From Sandaracinaceae bacterium (GTDB lineage: Bacteria > Myxococcota_A > Polyangia > Polyangiales > Sandaracinaceae): DNA of 64,000 bases. Below the pieces are notes generated by a model, which ran no database searches, was not told where the DNA came from, and was given only the letters and a program-made list of their open reading frames with translations. Position numbers and translations under genes: made by a program. Location: contig JACKEC010000017.1 of NCBI GenBank assembly GCA_020633195.1, positions 62,001 through 126,000 on the forward strand, given 5' to 3'. Each line of letters opens with the position of its first letter. The stretch's first letter is position 1. This document shows positions 27,425-35,946 of this stretch, piece after piece.

Positions 27425-28354
27425 ATGCCTGCCGCGGTGTTTCGCCGGAGCCCGTACTGGCTGATCCTCCTGGCCGTCGCCGTCGTGGAGGTCGTCGGGC
27501 ACTACGTCGTGCAAGCGCGCGTCGTGGGCGACGACGACTGGCACCGCGCGAGCGCGCGCGTCCGGGCCGAGTGGCAGGCGGGCGACCTGGTGGTGCCCGC
27601 GCCCGAGTGGACCGACCCGCTGATGCGTCGGGAGCTCGGCGATCTCCTCGGGCTCTCGGACGCCGGCCGCGCCGACATCGATCGATACCAGCGGCTGTGG
27701 AGCCTGAGCGTCCGCGGTCACCGGCCGCGCGAGGCGCCGGCGCGGGAGCCGGACTTCACCGAGCAGGTGGGCGCCGTGCGCATCCTGCGCTGGGACCTCA
27801 CGCCAGAGCGCGTGCTCTACGACTTCGTCGAGCACGTCGGGCAGGCGCAGGTCGCGATCGGGCAGACGCCGTGCCGCTGGCAGACGAGCCGACCCCGCGG
27901 TGGGGGCCTGGGCGTCGGGCCGATGGAGCCCGCCTCGCGCCACCTCTGCGACCCTCAGCGTCGCCCGTGGCTGTGGGTCGGGGCGACGGTCGAGGAGGAC
28001 CTGCACCTCCAGCCGCGCCACTGCATCTGGCAGCACCCGGCCTCGCCCGAGGTCATCTCGGCGACCTTCCGCGACGTGCCCCTCGGCGATCGGGTCGTCC
28101 TCGCGGGCGACCTCTACTACGAGCACGAGCGGATGCTCGAGCACGGCCCGGTGAGCGTCGGCGTGTTCCTCGGCGACGTCGAGATCGGGCGGATGATCCA
28201 CCGCGACGGCGACGGCTGGAAGGAGCTCACGGCGTCCACGCGCGTGCCGTCGCGAGCCGGCGATCGCGGCGACGTCCGCGTCGAGGTCACCGCGCCCAAC
28301 CCCGACCTGCGCTCCCTCTGCTGGGCTGCCACGACCCGCGCGGGGGCGCCGTGA
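27425..28354 (+). CDS. Membrane-anchored protein of unknown function, coupled to a GT39-like gene
   Basis: A 309-residue protein with one N-terminal membrane helix (SPYWLILLAVAVVEVVGHY) and a periplasmic remainder. The C-terminal part (about residues 195-305) reads as a beta-rich domain with strand patterns such as VVLAGDLYYEH and SVGVFLGDVEIGRM, like a carbohydrate-binding or sandwich fold. Several Cys and Trp residues are present. No known family is recognised. Its stop overlaps the start of the following glycosyltransferase (GTGA), so it is probably a partner of that enzyme. ATG 27425. Confidence 0.65.
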   Translation: MPAAVFRRSPYWLILLAVAVVEVVGHYVVQARVVGDDDWHRASARVRAEWQAGDLVVPAPEWTDPLMRRELGDLLGLSDAGRADIDRYQRLWSLSVRGHRPREAPAREPDFTEQVGAVRILRWDLTPERVLYDFVEHVGQAQVAIGQTPCRWQTSRPRGGGLGVGPMEPASRHLCDPQRRPWLWVGATVEEDLHLQPRHCIWQHPASPEVISATFRDVPLGDRVVLAGDLYYEHERMLEHGPVSVGVFLGDVEIGRMIHRDGDGWKELTASTRVPSRAGDRGDVRVEVTAPNPDLRSLCWAATTRAGAP

Positions 28355-30261
28355 GCCGCGAGGTCGGGTTCCAGGATCACCTGCTCGGCTTCGCGATCGC
28401 GGCCGCGTACGTCGCCCTGCTGCTCGTGAGCAGCGCGGGGCTCGGGATGAGCCGGGACGAGGGCTTCTACGTCGACGCCGCGAACCGCTACGCGGGCTGG
28501 TTCGATCAGCTCTTCGAGGATCCCTCCGCCGCGACGACGCGAGAGGCGGTGCAGCGCGGCTGGGAGTACAACCACGAGCATCCGTCGCTCGTCAAATCGG
28601 CTTTCGCGCTCTTCCACATGGCCCAGGAGAAGTGGGAGCTCTTCGAGCTGCCGTCGATGGCCTACCGCTTCGCCGGCATGCTCAGCGCGGGGCTGCTGCT
28701 CTGGCTGATCTACATCTTCGGCGCGCGGGCCTACGGCCGGCAGGTCGGGGTGTTCGCCGCGTTCGCGTTCGCGCTGATGCCGCGGGTCTTCTACCACTCG
28801 CAGCTCGACTGCTTCGACGTCCCGATCACGCTCGCGCTGACCGCCGTCGCGTACACGTGGTGGCGGTCGCTGACGGACTGGCGCTGGGCGATCGTGGCCG
28901 GGATCGTGTACGGCCTCGCGCTCGAGACGAAGCACAACGCGTGGACGGTGCCGGCGATCCTGTGGGTGCACTGGATCTTCGTGGTGCTCGGTCGCCGCGG
29001 TCGGGGCGGTGAGCCGGGCGCGCGCCGCGTGGTGTTCCTGCTGCTCGCGATCTTCGGGCCGCTGCTCGCGATCGGGGGGACGTTCTACTTCGGCGTGCTC
29101 GTCCCGGTCGTGGCGACCGCGACGGAGCTGGACGTCGTGCTTCGCGGTGACGTCGCCGCCGCGTTCATCCCGATCCCGCTCTACCTCGTCTTGCTCGCGC
29201 TCGCGGCGCGCTGGGCGCGCGCGCGGCGGTGGACGAAGTTCGTGCCGTGGGGGCTGCTCGCGATGGCGGTCCTCGGGCCGCTGATCTTCGTCGCGCTGTG
29301 GCCCTGGATGTGGTTCGACACGGCCGCGCGCTTCCGCGAGTACGCGTCGTTCCACCTCAACCACACGCACTACAACATGGCCTACTTCGGGGTGAACTAC
29401 TTCGCCCCGCCGATGCCCATCAGCTACCCGTGGATGATGACGCTGTTCACGGTGCCGCTCGTGACGCTGGCGCTCGCGGTGTCGGGGATCGGCGCGCGGG
29501 CGCGCGCGCTCCTGCCGCCCGTGCTGCTCGAGCGGCTGTGGCCCGTCGGTCGGGCCGAGCCCGACGCGTCGCGGACGGACGTGCTCCTGATGGGGATGCT
29601 GCTCGCGCCGCTCGTGGTCATCAGCATGCCGTGGACGCCGATCTTCGGCGGCACCAAGCACTGGTTCCCGGCCTACCCGTTCCTCGCGATCTTCGCCGGG
29701 ATCGCGTTCGTCTTCGTCGCGCGCGCGGTCCGCGAGCGGCTGCCCGCGAAGATCCCCGCGCCCAAGTACGTCTCGCGCCTCTCGGTCGCGGCGGTGCTGC
29801 TCGCGGCGCCGGTGATCGAGACGATCCACAGCCACCCGTTCGGCCTCTCGCACTACACGTTCGCGGCGGGCGGGGTCCCGGGCGCGGCGGACCACGGGAT
29901 GAACCGGCAGTTCTGGGGCTTCACCACCGGGAGCATCACGGGGACGCTCAACGAGCGGATGCCCGACGGCGGCTCGGTGTGGATCTGCGACACGACCTGG
30001 ACCGCGTGGCGGATGCTGCAGGAGGACGGCCTGCTCCACGACGACATCCGCGCGAGCGCCGATCTCTTCGGCGCCGACTACGCGATCGTCCACCACGAGC
30101 ATCACTTCGTGGAGGTCGACTACCAGATCTGGGAGGCGTGGGGCTCGGTCGCGCCCGTCGAGGTGCTCACCTACGACGGCGTCCCGATCATCTCGATCTA
30201 CGAGAACCCCCGCCACGCCGCGCGGCGCGACGGTCAGGGCCGCGGCGGCCCGGTCCGGTAG
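28351..30261 (+). CDS. GT39/ArnT-like integral membrane glycosyltransferase
   Basis: A 636-residue polytopic protein with about 10-12 membrane helices. The first periplasmic loop contains the GT39/GT83 catalytic motif as MSRDEGFYVDAANRY (the DE pair at about residues 36-37). A long-helix core and a soluble C-terminal periplasmic region follow. Enzymes of this type move a sugar from a polyprenyl-phosphate donor to protein or lipid on the outer face of the inner membrane. GTG at 28351 overlaps the preceding stop. The 3' end overlaps the convergent lipoprotein gene by 28 bases. Donor and acceptor cannot be told. Confidence 0.8.
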   Translation: MSREVGFQDHLLGFAIAAAYVALLLVSSAGLGMSRDEGFYVDAANRYAGWFDQLFEDPSAATTREAVQRGWEYNHEHPSLVKSAFALFHMAQEKWELFELPSMAYRFAGMLSAGLLLWLIYIFGARAYGRQVGVFAAFAFALMPRVFYHSQLDCFDVPITLALTAVAYTWWRSLTDWRWAIVAGIVYGLALETKHNAWTVPAILWVHWIFVVLGRRGRGGEPGARRVVFLLLAIFGPLLAIGGTFYFGVLVPVVATATELDVVLRGDVAAAFIPIPLYLVLLALAARWARARRWTKFVPWGLLAMAVLGPLIFVALWPWMWFDTAARFREYASFHLNHTHYNMAYFGVNYFAPPMPISYPWMMTLFTVPLVTLALAVSGIGARARALLPPVLLERLWPVGRAEPDASRTDVLLMGMLLAPLVVISMPWTPIFGGTKHWFPAYPFLAIFAGIAFVFVARAVRERLPAKIPAPKYVSRLSVAAVLLAAPVIETIHSHPFGLSHYTFAAGGVPGAADHGMNRQFWGFTTGSITGTLNERMPDGGSVWICDTTWTAWRMLQEDGLLHDDIRASADLFGADYAIVHHEHHFVEVDYQIWEAWGSVAPVEVLTYDGVPIISIYENPRHAARRDGQGRGGPVR

Positions 30262-30734
30262 GGCTGCTCGAAGGTCCCGCTCGTGCACCCGCCCGGCGTG
30301 GTCGAGCGGGCGATGTAGCGGACCGTCACGTCGGTGTTCGGGGGCACCGTCGTGATGAGCGGGTTCACGACGTCGACGTCGATCACGCCATCGTCCGCGA
30401 CCGGATCGCCGTCCTCTCCGTCGGTCAGCGTCAGCAGGCTCATCACCGCGACGCCCGTCCCCCCGTCGCCGTCGGGCACGAGCAGCGTGACGTCCACGGA
30501 GTGCGGCGCGGGCGCGTCGGCGCACCGGTCGAGGGTCACGCGGAGCTGCGCGCGCATCGAGAAGTCGGCGATCGTCAGCCCCTCGGGGCCGAGGCTCGCG
30601 CTCGTGATCTCGGCCCACTCGTGCGCGCCGCAGAGGGCGACGCGCTCGCCACCACAGCTCTGCGCGAGCTGCGTGGGGGCGTCACAGCCGGCGAGCAAGA
30701 GGAGCGCGATCAGGGCTCCGCGGGGCCGGCTCAA
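30234..30734 (-). CDS. Small lipoprotein of unknown function
   Basis: A 166-residue lipoprotein with a short signal (LSRPRGALIALLLLAGC lipobox). The mature part is probably a single beta-sandwich with Cys residues and an Asp-rich loop (PDGDGGTG). The start is a TTG at 30734 that overlaps the stop of pssA (TTGA), so expression is coupled to phosphatidylserine synthase. Its end overlaps the convergent glycosyltransferase. No family is recognised. Confidence 0.65.
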   Translation of the reverse strand: MSRPRGALIALLLLAGCDAPTQLAQSCGGERVALCGAHEWAEITSASLGPEGLTIADFSMRAQLRVTLDRCADAPAPHSVDVTLLVPDGDGGTGVAVMSLLTLTDGEDGDPVADDGVIDVDVVNPLITTVPPNTDVTVRYIARSTTPGGCTSGTFEQPYRTGPPRP

Positions 30735-31516
30735 GCCTCTTCTTCGTCCTCGACCCCGCGGCGGCGTCGGAGGCCGCGGCGCGAGAGGTTGAACAGCGTC
30801 TCGGCGACGCCCATGGCGAGGTAGCAGGTCAGCAGCGCGACGAGCGCGAAGGACGGGTGGTAGAGGATCGCGAGCGCGCCGCTCGAGCCGAGCGCGATGG
30901 TGAGCATCGCCATCGTCCGCCAGTTGAGCTTCATGTCCTTGAAGCTCCGGAACTTGATGGTGCTGACCATGAAGAAGGAGAGCGTGACCACGACCGCGAC
31001 GACGATCATCGCCTGCGCGTGCAGTGTCCCCGCCACGACGTGGTTGGCGACCACGAGCGAGACGAGCACGCCCGCCGCGCCCGGGATGGGGAGGCCGACG
31101 ATGTACTTGCCGGGCTTCTTCGGGGCGCCGCTCTCGTTCATCGCGAGCACGTTGAAGCGCGCGAGGCGGATGGCGCCGCACGCCACGAAGACGAAGGCGA
31201 GCAGCACGCCGAGGGTGTCCATGGTCTGGAGCGACCAGCGGTACACGAGGACGGCGGGGGCCACGCCGAACGAGACGAGGTCCGCGAGCGAGTCGATCTG
31301 CACGCCGAAGGCCGACTGGGTCTTCGTCAGGCGCGCGACCCGACCGTCGATCAGGTCGAAGAACATCGCGAACACGATGAGCAGCGAGGCGCGGTAGAAG
31401 CTCTCCGAGTCGACCTCTCCCAAGCAGAGCACCACGGCGTAGAAGCCGCAGAAGATGCTCGAGAGGGTGAACAAGCTCGGGAGTAGAAAGAGCGTCTTCC
31501 TGAGATTCACCTTCAC
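30731..31516 (-). CDS. pssA: CDP-diacylglycerol--serine O-phosphatidyltransferase
   Basis: A 261-residue integral membrane enzyme that makes phosphatidylserine, the precursor of phosphatidylethanolamine. The CDP-alcohol phosphotransferase signature DG-x2-AR-x8-G-x3-D-x3-D is complete, from DLIDGRVARL to GVQIDSLAD. Seven or more membrane helices follow. Two GTG codons could start it: 31525 lies directly on the GGAGG sequence, while GTG 31516 has GGAGG eight bases upstream and is preferred. The C-terminus is very basic and then acidic (RRRRGVEDEEEA). A small lipoprotein gene is coupled downstream. Confidence 0.92.
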   Translation of the reverse strand: MKVNLRKTLFLLPSLFTLSSIFCGFYAVVLCLGEVDSESFYRASLLIVFAMFFDLIDGRVARLTKTQSAFGVQIDSLADLVSFGVAPAVLVYRWSLQTMDTLGVLLAFVFVACGAIRLARFNVLAMNESGAPKKPGKYIVGLPIPGAAGVLVSLVVANHVVAGTLHAQAMIVVAVVVTLSFFMVSTIKFRSFKDMKLNWRTMAMLTIALGSSGALAILYHPSFALVALLTCYLAMGVAETLFNLSRRGLRRRRGVEDEEEA

Positions 31517-31613
31517 GCCACGCACCTCCCCCCAGAGCGACCGAGCTTAGCAGCGACCGGTCGCGATGTCGCGTCCCGCCCACGTACGTCGGATCGGGGG
31601 CGGAGCTTCCCTG

Positions 31614-32432
31614 CTACTCCGGCGCGGCGGCGATCGCGTGGTTGCGCAGCCGGAAGGTGCCGGCGGCTTCGAACGCCTCCACGAAGGCCTCGGACGCGGC
31701 CTCGCCCTCGCCGGCCTCGAAGAGCAGCACCCCCCGAGCCTCGGCGGCGCGCGGGCCGCCGGCGGCCGCGTAGTGCTCGAGCGCTTCGAAGCGCCGCTCG
31801 GCGGGCGCGTTCACCGCGTGGAGGGCGAGCCAGCCCCAGTACGCCTGGAGCTCGATGGGCTCGAAGCCCTCCGTGAGCGGGCGCCCGTGGATCGCGTTCC
31901 ACCGGGCCGCGAGCGCGGTGCGCACGACGAACATCGGCGCGATCTGCCGACCCTCCGCGGCCATCGAGTACCGATCCATCATCCGCACGAACCCGCCGAG
32001 CTCGTCGGTCCTCTCGTCGTCCGGGAGCTCGCCGCGCAGCGCGAGCAGCGCGCGCTCGACGTCGGCGTGGCGGGTCGCCGGGATCGCGTCCTCGCCCGCC
32101 GCGGTCACCAGCGCGCTCAACGCCTCGACGAGGCGCTCGCGCCGGAGCTGCGCCTGGCCGGGGTAGTCGGTGGCCTCGTGCTCGGCGACGTTGGTCTCTC
32201 GATAGATCGCGCGGCGCGCGTCGGCCTCGGGCCCCGTCGGCTCTTCGAGCGCGGCGCGAGCGGCGAGCGCGGCGCGCACCTCGTTCGGCGCCAGGGTCAG
32301 CGGCGGCACCTCCATCGGCGGCGCCGGCTGCGGGCGGCTCCAGGACCACGCGAGCAGCGCGGGCGTCAACACGACCAACGCGAGCGCGCCCGTCGCCAGC
32401 CTCCGCGCCCTGCTATCCTCGCGTTCACCCAC
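31614..32432 (-). CDS. Membrane-anchored helical protein of unknown function
   Basis: A 272-residue protein with an N-terminal membrane helix (about residues 12-30, LATGALALVVLTPALLAW) and an Ala-rich, helical periplasmic part, perhaps TPR-like near the end (HYAAAGGPRAAEARGVLLF, GEGEAASEAFVEAFEAAG). GTG 32432 has GGGGAA six bases upstream; a GTG at 32453 is the alternative. It is divergent from the PilZ gene with only about 60 bases between. No family is recognised. Confidence 0.65.
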   Translation of the reverse strand: MGEREDSRARRLATGALALVVLTPALLAWSWSRPQPAPPMEVPPLTLAPNEVRAALAARAALEEPTGPEADARRAIYRETNVAEHEATDYPGQAQLRRERLVEALSALVTAAGEDAIPATRHADVERALLALRGELPDDERTDELGGFVRMMDRYSMAAEGRQIAPMFVVRTALAARWNAIHGRPLTEGFEPIELQAYWGWLALHAVNAPAERRFEALEHYAAAGGPRAAEARGVLLFEAGEGEAASEAFVEAFEAAGTFRLRNHAIAAAPE

Positions 32433-32495
32433 CTTGACTTCCCCGTTCGCCACGAGGATAACCGCTTCCCCTCCCTGGCCGGAAAGGACCCGCTT

Positions 32496-32816
32496 GTGAC
32501 CACCGGGCGTCGCGTCCACGAACGATACGACCGTCAGCTCAAAGTGGTAGTGGTCCACGAGGGCGGCGAGCTCCAGACCGTGTCCAAGAACATCAGCCTC
32601 GGCGGGATGTATCTGATCACGGATCAACAGCTCCCCTACGGGACCAAGGTCGAGCTCCGGATGTACCTGCCGGCGCTCAAGGAAGACGTCTTGCTCGCCG
32701 CGGTGGTGCGCTGGCAGAAGGACGACGGCATGGGCGTGCAGTACGGCAGCCTCCGCGCCCGCGAGGTGTGGGGCTTCAATCAGCTCTTCAAGGAGAGCAA
32801 GCCCTCGACGGACTAG
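32496..32816 (+). CDS. PilZ domain protein, probable cyclic di-GMP receptor
   Basis: A 106-residue single-domain PilZ protein. The c-di-GMP motifs are RRVHERY (RxxxR) and NISLGG (D/N-x-S-x-x-G). GTG 32496 is preceded by GGAAAGGA at good spacing. Its 3' end overlaps the end of the convergent SprT-like gene by 4 bases. Stand-alone PilZ proteins in myxobacteria link c-di-GMP to motility or polysaccharide secretion; the partner here is unknown. Confidence 0.9.
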   Translation: MTTGRRVHERYDRQLKVVVVHEGGELQTVSKNISLGGMYLITDQQLPYGTKVELRMYLPALKEDVLLAAVVRWQKDDGMGVQYGSLRAREVWGFNQLFKESKPSTD

Positions 32817-33649
32817 CTCCGGCCGCGGAAGCGGAGGAGCAGGTCCAGGTTCTCGGCTTCCCAGCGGACCGCGGCGGCGTAGTCCGGGTGGGCGCGCTCG
32901 CGCCGCTTGAACTCCGGCGGGTGGTGGTCGAAGCGACCGCCGACCTCGCGCGCGGGCACCACGTGGTGGAGCAGCTCGTGGAACACCACGAACGCGACGA
33001 AGAAGCGCGGGACGACCGCCTGGTCGAGCGCCGGGTGGATCCGGATGAGCTGCGACTCGTGCGTGTACGTGCCCAGGCGGATGCTGCGGCGCCGCCGGCG
33101 TCGACCCTTCTTCGGCGGGCAGCGGCCCCACGTGATGCTCGCGCCGTCCTTGGCGTCGGGGAGGTGCTCGCGCGTCACCGTCTCGAGGAGCTCCTCGAGG
33201 TCGTGGTGTTCCCCGCTCGTGCGCAGGAGCACGCGGCGGCCGCGGCGCTTGATGCGATCGCGGTTCTCCTCGATGAAGCGGCCGATGCGGTGGGACGCGC
33301 GCGGGTCGCCTTCGGTGAGGTAGGAGAGCAGCTCCTCGACGACCTCGTCGGGCGCGTCGAGGAACATGTGGTGCAGCCGCACCTCGAGCCGCCCGCCGCG
33401 CTTCTTGGTGGAGATCATCGTGCGGCGGTTGTCGGTCACGACGAGATCGGCCGGCACCTCGAGCGCGCGACGGATGCGGCCGAGCAGGCGGGCGCGGCCA
33501 ACCGGCGGCCGCCCGGCGGCCGGCGCGGGCGGCACTCGGGGCGTCGGCGGGACGCGCGGCGCCGGGGGCGTCGCGGGCTTGGGAGCCGTGAAGTCGAGCA
33601 CGAGCTGCATCCCGCTCTCGGGATGCCACCGCTCGTGGATCGAGTCCAC
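32813..33649 (-). CDS. SprT-like zinc metalloprotein
   Basis: A 278-residue protein. A Pro/Ala-rich N-terminal linker (residues 20-60) leads to a basic Arg-rich region. The zinc site HELLHH (HExxH) at about residue 228 lies in VVFHELLHHVV and is followed by HPPEFKRRER and HPDYAAAVRW, the pattern of SprT/M48-type minigluzincins. The GTG at 33649 shares a base with the stop of the upstream PpiD-like gene (TAGTG), which suggests coupling. ATG 33610 (MQLVLDF) is a plausible alternative start. Its role is unknown. Confidence 0.75.
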   Translation of the reverse strand: MDSIHERWHPESGMQLVLDFTAPKPATPPAPRVPPTPRVPPAPAAGRPPVGRARLLGRIRRALEVPADLVVTDNRRTMISTKKRGGRLEVRLHHMFLDAPDEVVEELLSYLTEGDPRASHRIGRFIEENRDRIKRRGRRVLLRTSGEHHDLEELLETVTREHLPDAKDGASITWGRCPPKKGRRRRRRSIRLGTYTHESQLIRIHPALDQAVVPRFFVAFVVFHELLHHVVPAREVGGRFDHHPPEFKRRERAHPDYAAAVRWEAENLDLLLRFRGRS

Positions 33650-35391
33650 TATCGAGCGGCGGTTTCCTCGGACGCGCCCTCGGCGGGCACGCCCGCGTCG
33701 GGCTCGAGGCCGTAGGACAGGATCGCCTGGTTGATCACGACCTGACCCTCGGCGTCCGCGTGGCGGCGCAGGCGGCCGATGTACGCGCTGAGCGTCTCGT
33801 GCTGCTTCTGGGTGAGGAGGCGCGACCGGAGGCGCTCGCGGTTGGCCTCGTCGAAGTCCTCCTCGTTCGCGGTCGTGCGCGAGATGAGCTGGAACACGAA
33901 CCAGCTCTCGCCGAGCTGGAGAGGCGCCTCGGGGAGGGGCTCGTCCATCGTCATCTCGAACGCCGCCTGGGTGAGCGGGCCGCTGTCGAAGGGACCGGGG
34001 ACGGCGCGCTCGGCGCGGCCGAAGTTCAGCGTCTCGCGGACCTGCGGGGCGCGCGAGTCACGCTCCGGCGGGGGCTCCTCGGCGGGCTCGCCCTCGGCGG
34101 GCTCGCCCTCGGCGGGCGGCTCCTCGGCGGCCGGCTCGGCCCAGTCGTGGGCGAGGCGATCGTCGAGCTCCTCGGGGGTGTGGCCGTCGCGCAGGTAGGC
34201 GAGCGCGCGGTCCGCGTCCTCGTGGGCCAACTCGCTCGCGCGGGCCTCGCGGAACATCCCGTCGGCCAGCTCGCGCTTGGCCTCGTCCTCGGGCACGTCG
34301 CCCGAGCGGCGGCCGAGCACCTCGATGATGTGGAAGCCGAAGCGGCTCTCCACGAGGTGGTCGATCAGCGTGTTCGGGTCGGCGCCGAACGCGGCCTCCT
34401 CGAAAGGCGCCACCATCCGGCCGCGCGGGAACCAGCCGAGGTCCCCGCCGCGGGCGGCGCTGCCCTCGTCGTTGCTGTGCTCGCGGGCGAGGGCGCCGAA
34501 GTCGGCCCCGCCCTGGAGCTGCGCGAGCAGGCCCTCGGCCTCGGCGCGCTTGGCCGCGCGGTCCGTGTCGCTCGCGTCCTCGCCGATCTGGAGGAGGATG
34601 TGGCGCGCGTGCGTCTGCTCCTCGAGGTTGGTGTAGCGGTGCCGCTGGCGCCGGTACTCCTGGTCGAGCGCCTCCGCGTTCGCCGTCATCCACGCGCCGA
34701 CCGCCGCGTCCGTCACCTCGACGCGGTCGGTGTAGTGGGCCGGATCGAAGCGGACGTAGCTCAGCTGGGCGCGGTCGTTCTCCTGGACGTAGGCGTCCCA
34801 GACCTCGCCGTTGCTGATCGTCACCGACGCGCTCACGAGGTCGCGGACCATGTTCGCGCGGGTCTCGGCGACCTGCCACTGCAGGAACTCGTCGATGCTG
34901 CGGCGCAGGTAGTTCTGCACGAAGCGCTCGAAGTAGTCGGCCGAGAAGGTGCCGTCGCGATCGCGGAAGCTCTGCTGCAGCTCGCCCGCGGGGTAGCCGT
35001 CGGGCGCGCCGATCGGGCCGCCGAGGCGCACGACCTCTTCACGCGCGATCTCGCGCATGACCTCGTCGGGATCGGCGGTGAGTCCGAGGCGATCCGCCTC
35101 GCGCACGAGCAGCTCGCGCTCGATGAGGCCGTCGAGGGTGTACTCCTTGAGGCGCAGGGTCTGCGCACGCTCGGCGGGGTACCGGGTGAAGCCCGTCACG
35201 GTGTAGGCCGCGCGGAACTCCCCCTCGGAGATCGTCTCTCCGTAGACCTGGGCCGCGTAGCCCGGACCGTCGGCGTTGCACCCTTCACCGGTCGGGTTCC
35301 CGAAGCCGATGACGCCCATCACGAGGCTCAGGAGCACCACGATGAAGATCAGCAGAAACGTCTGGACCTTCTTGCCAAAATTTTCCCACAT
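33649..35391 (-). CDS. PpiD/SurA-like periplasmic peptidyl-prolyl isomerase chaperone
   Basis: A 580-residue membrane-anchored chaperone. A single N-terminal membrane helix (about residues 10-30) is followed by a SurA-type N-terminal chaperone region (about 50-240). A parvulin/PpiC domain (about 255-360) has the HARHILLQ opening, GGDLGWFPRGRM and FGFHIIEVLG. A Pro/Glu/Ala repeat linker (PAEGEPAEGEPAEEPP) precedes a C-terminal helical domain. It probably helps outer-membrane and secreted proteins fold in the periplasm. ATG 35391. The SprT-like gene is coupled downstream. Confidence 0.88.
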   Translation of the reverse strand: MWENFGKKVQTFLLIFIVVLLSLVMGVIGFGNPTGEGCNADGPGYAAQVYGETISEGEFRAAYTVTGFTRYPAERAQTLRLKEYTLDGLIERELLVREADRLGLTADPDEVMREIAREEVVRLGGPIGAPDGYPAGELQQSFRDRDGTFSADYFERFVQNYLRRSIDEFLQWQVAETRANMVRDLVSASVTISNGEVWDAYVQENDRAQLSYVRFDPAHYTDRVEVTDAAVGAWMTANAEALDQEYRRQRHRYTNLEEQTHARHILLQIGEDASDTDRAAKRAEAEGLLAQLQGGADFGALAREHSNDEGSAARGGDLGWFPRGRMVAPFEEAAFGADPNTLIDHLVESRFGFHIIEVLGRRSGDVPEDEAKRELADGMFREARASELAHEDADRALAYLRDGHTPEELDDRLAHDWAEPAAEEPPAEGEPAEGEPAEEPPPERDSRAPQVRETLNFGRAERAVPGPFDSGPLTQAAFEMTMDEPLPEAPLQLGESWFVFQLISRTTANEEDFDEANRERLRSRLLTQKQHETLSAYIGRLRRHADAEGQVVINQAILSYGLEPDAGVPAEGASEETAAR

Positions 35392-35547
35392 TCGAGCGAG
35401 CCCTCCGCGAGCGGCCGCGAACCATAGAGGAGCGGCTGTAGTGGGGCAACCGGCGTTCTTCGGTCTCCACCGAGGGACGCCCCCGAGGTCGCCTCGTCCA
35501 CGGGAGGCGTGGCGTTCTCCGCGGGGCTGCTATGCTGGCCCGGGCCG

Positions 35548-35871
35548 ATGGGGAAGAAGAAGACCAAGCGCGAAAAGCAGCGTGAAGACCGCGACCAAGC
35601 CGTCGAGGAGGAGCGCGTCGCCAAGGAGCTCTTCGAGGCCCGACGCCGGAAGTACCGCATCGCGGCGGTCGTCCTGCCGATCGTGGCGCTCGTCGCCGCG
35701 GTCGGGGTCTACCTCGGCACCGACGACAAGCAGCTCGCCGGCCTGACGGGGATGGTCGGGGTCGCGATCTGGGTCCCGCTCTTCCTCGGGGCCATCGGAT
35801 CCGAGGTGACACCTCGGGACCGGACCCGGGCCGGCGCGATCGACTTCGGCGGCGGCAACAAGCGCCAGTGA
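35548..35871 (+). CDS. Small membrane protein of unknown function
   Basis: A 107-residue protein with a highly charged Lys/Arg/Glu coiled N-terminus (residues 1-35) and two probable membrane helices (RIAAVVLPIVALVAAVGVYL and LTGMVGVAIWVPLFLGAI). ATG 35548 opens directly onto the charged N-terminus; a longer frame from 35509 is possible. No family is recognised. Confidence 0.6.
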   Translation: MGKKKTKREKQREDRDQAVEEERVAKELFEARRRKYRIAAVVLPIVALVAAVGVYLGTDDKQLAGLTGMVGVAIWVPLFLGAIGSEVTPRDRTRAGAIDFGGGNKRQ

Positions 35872-35946
35872 CCTGAGGCCCACCGACGACCCGAGGCGCG
35901 GCGCGAGGGTTCGGCGCGGTCCGGGGTCGAGGTAAGCTCGCTCCGC

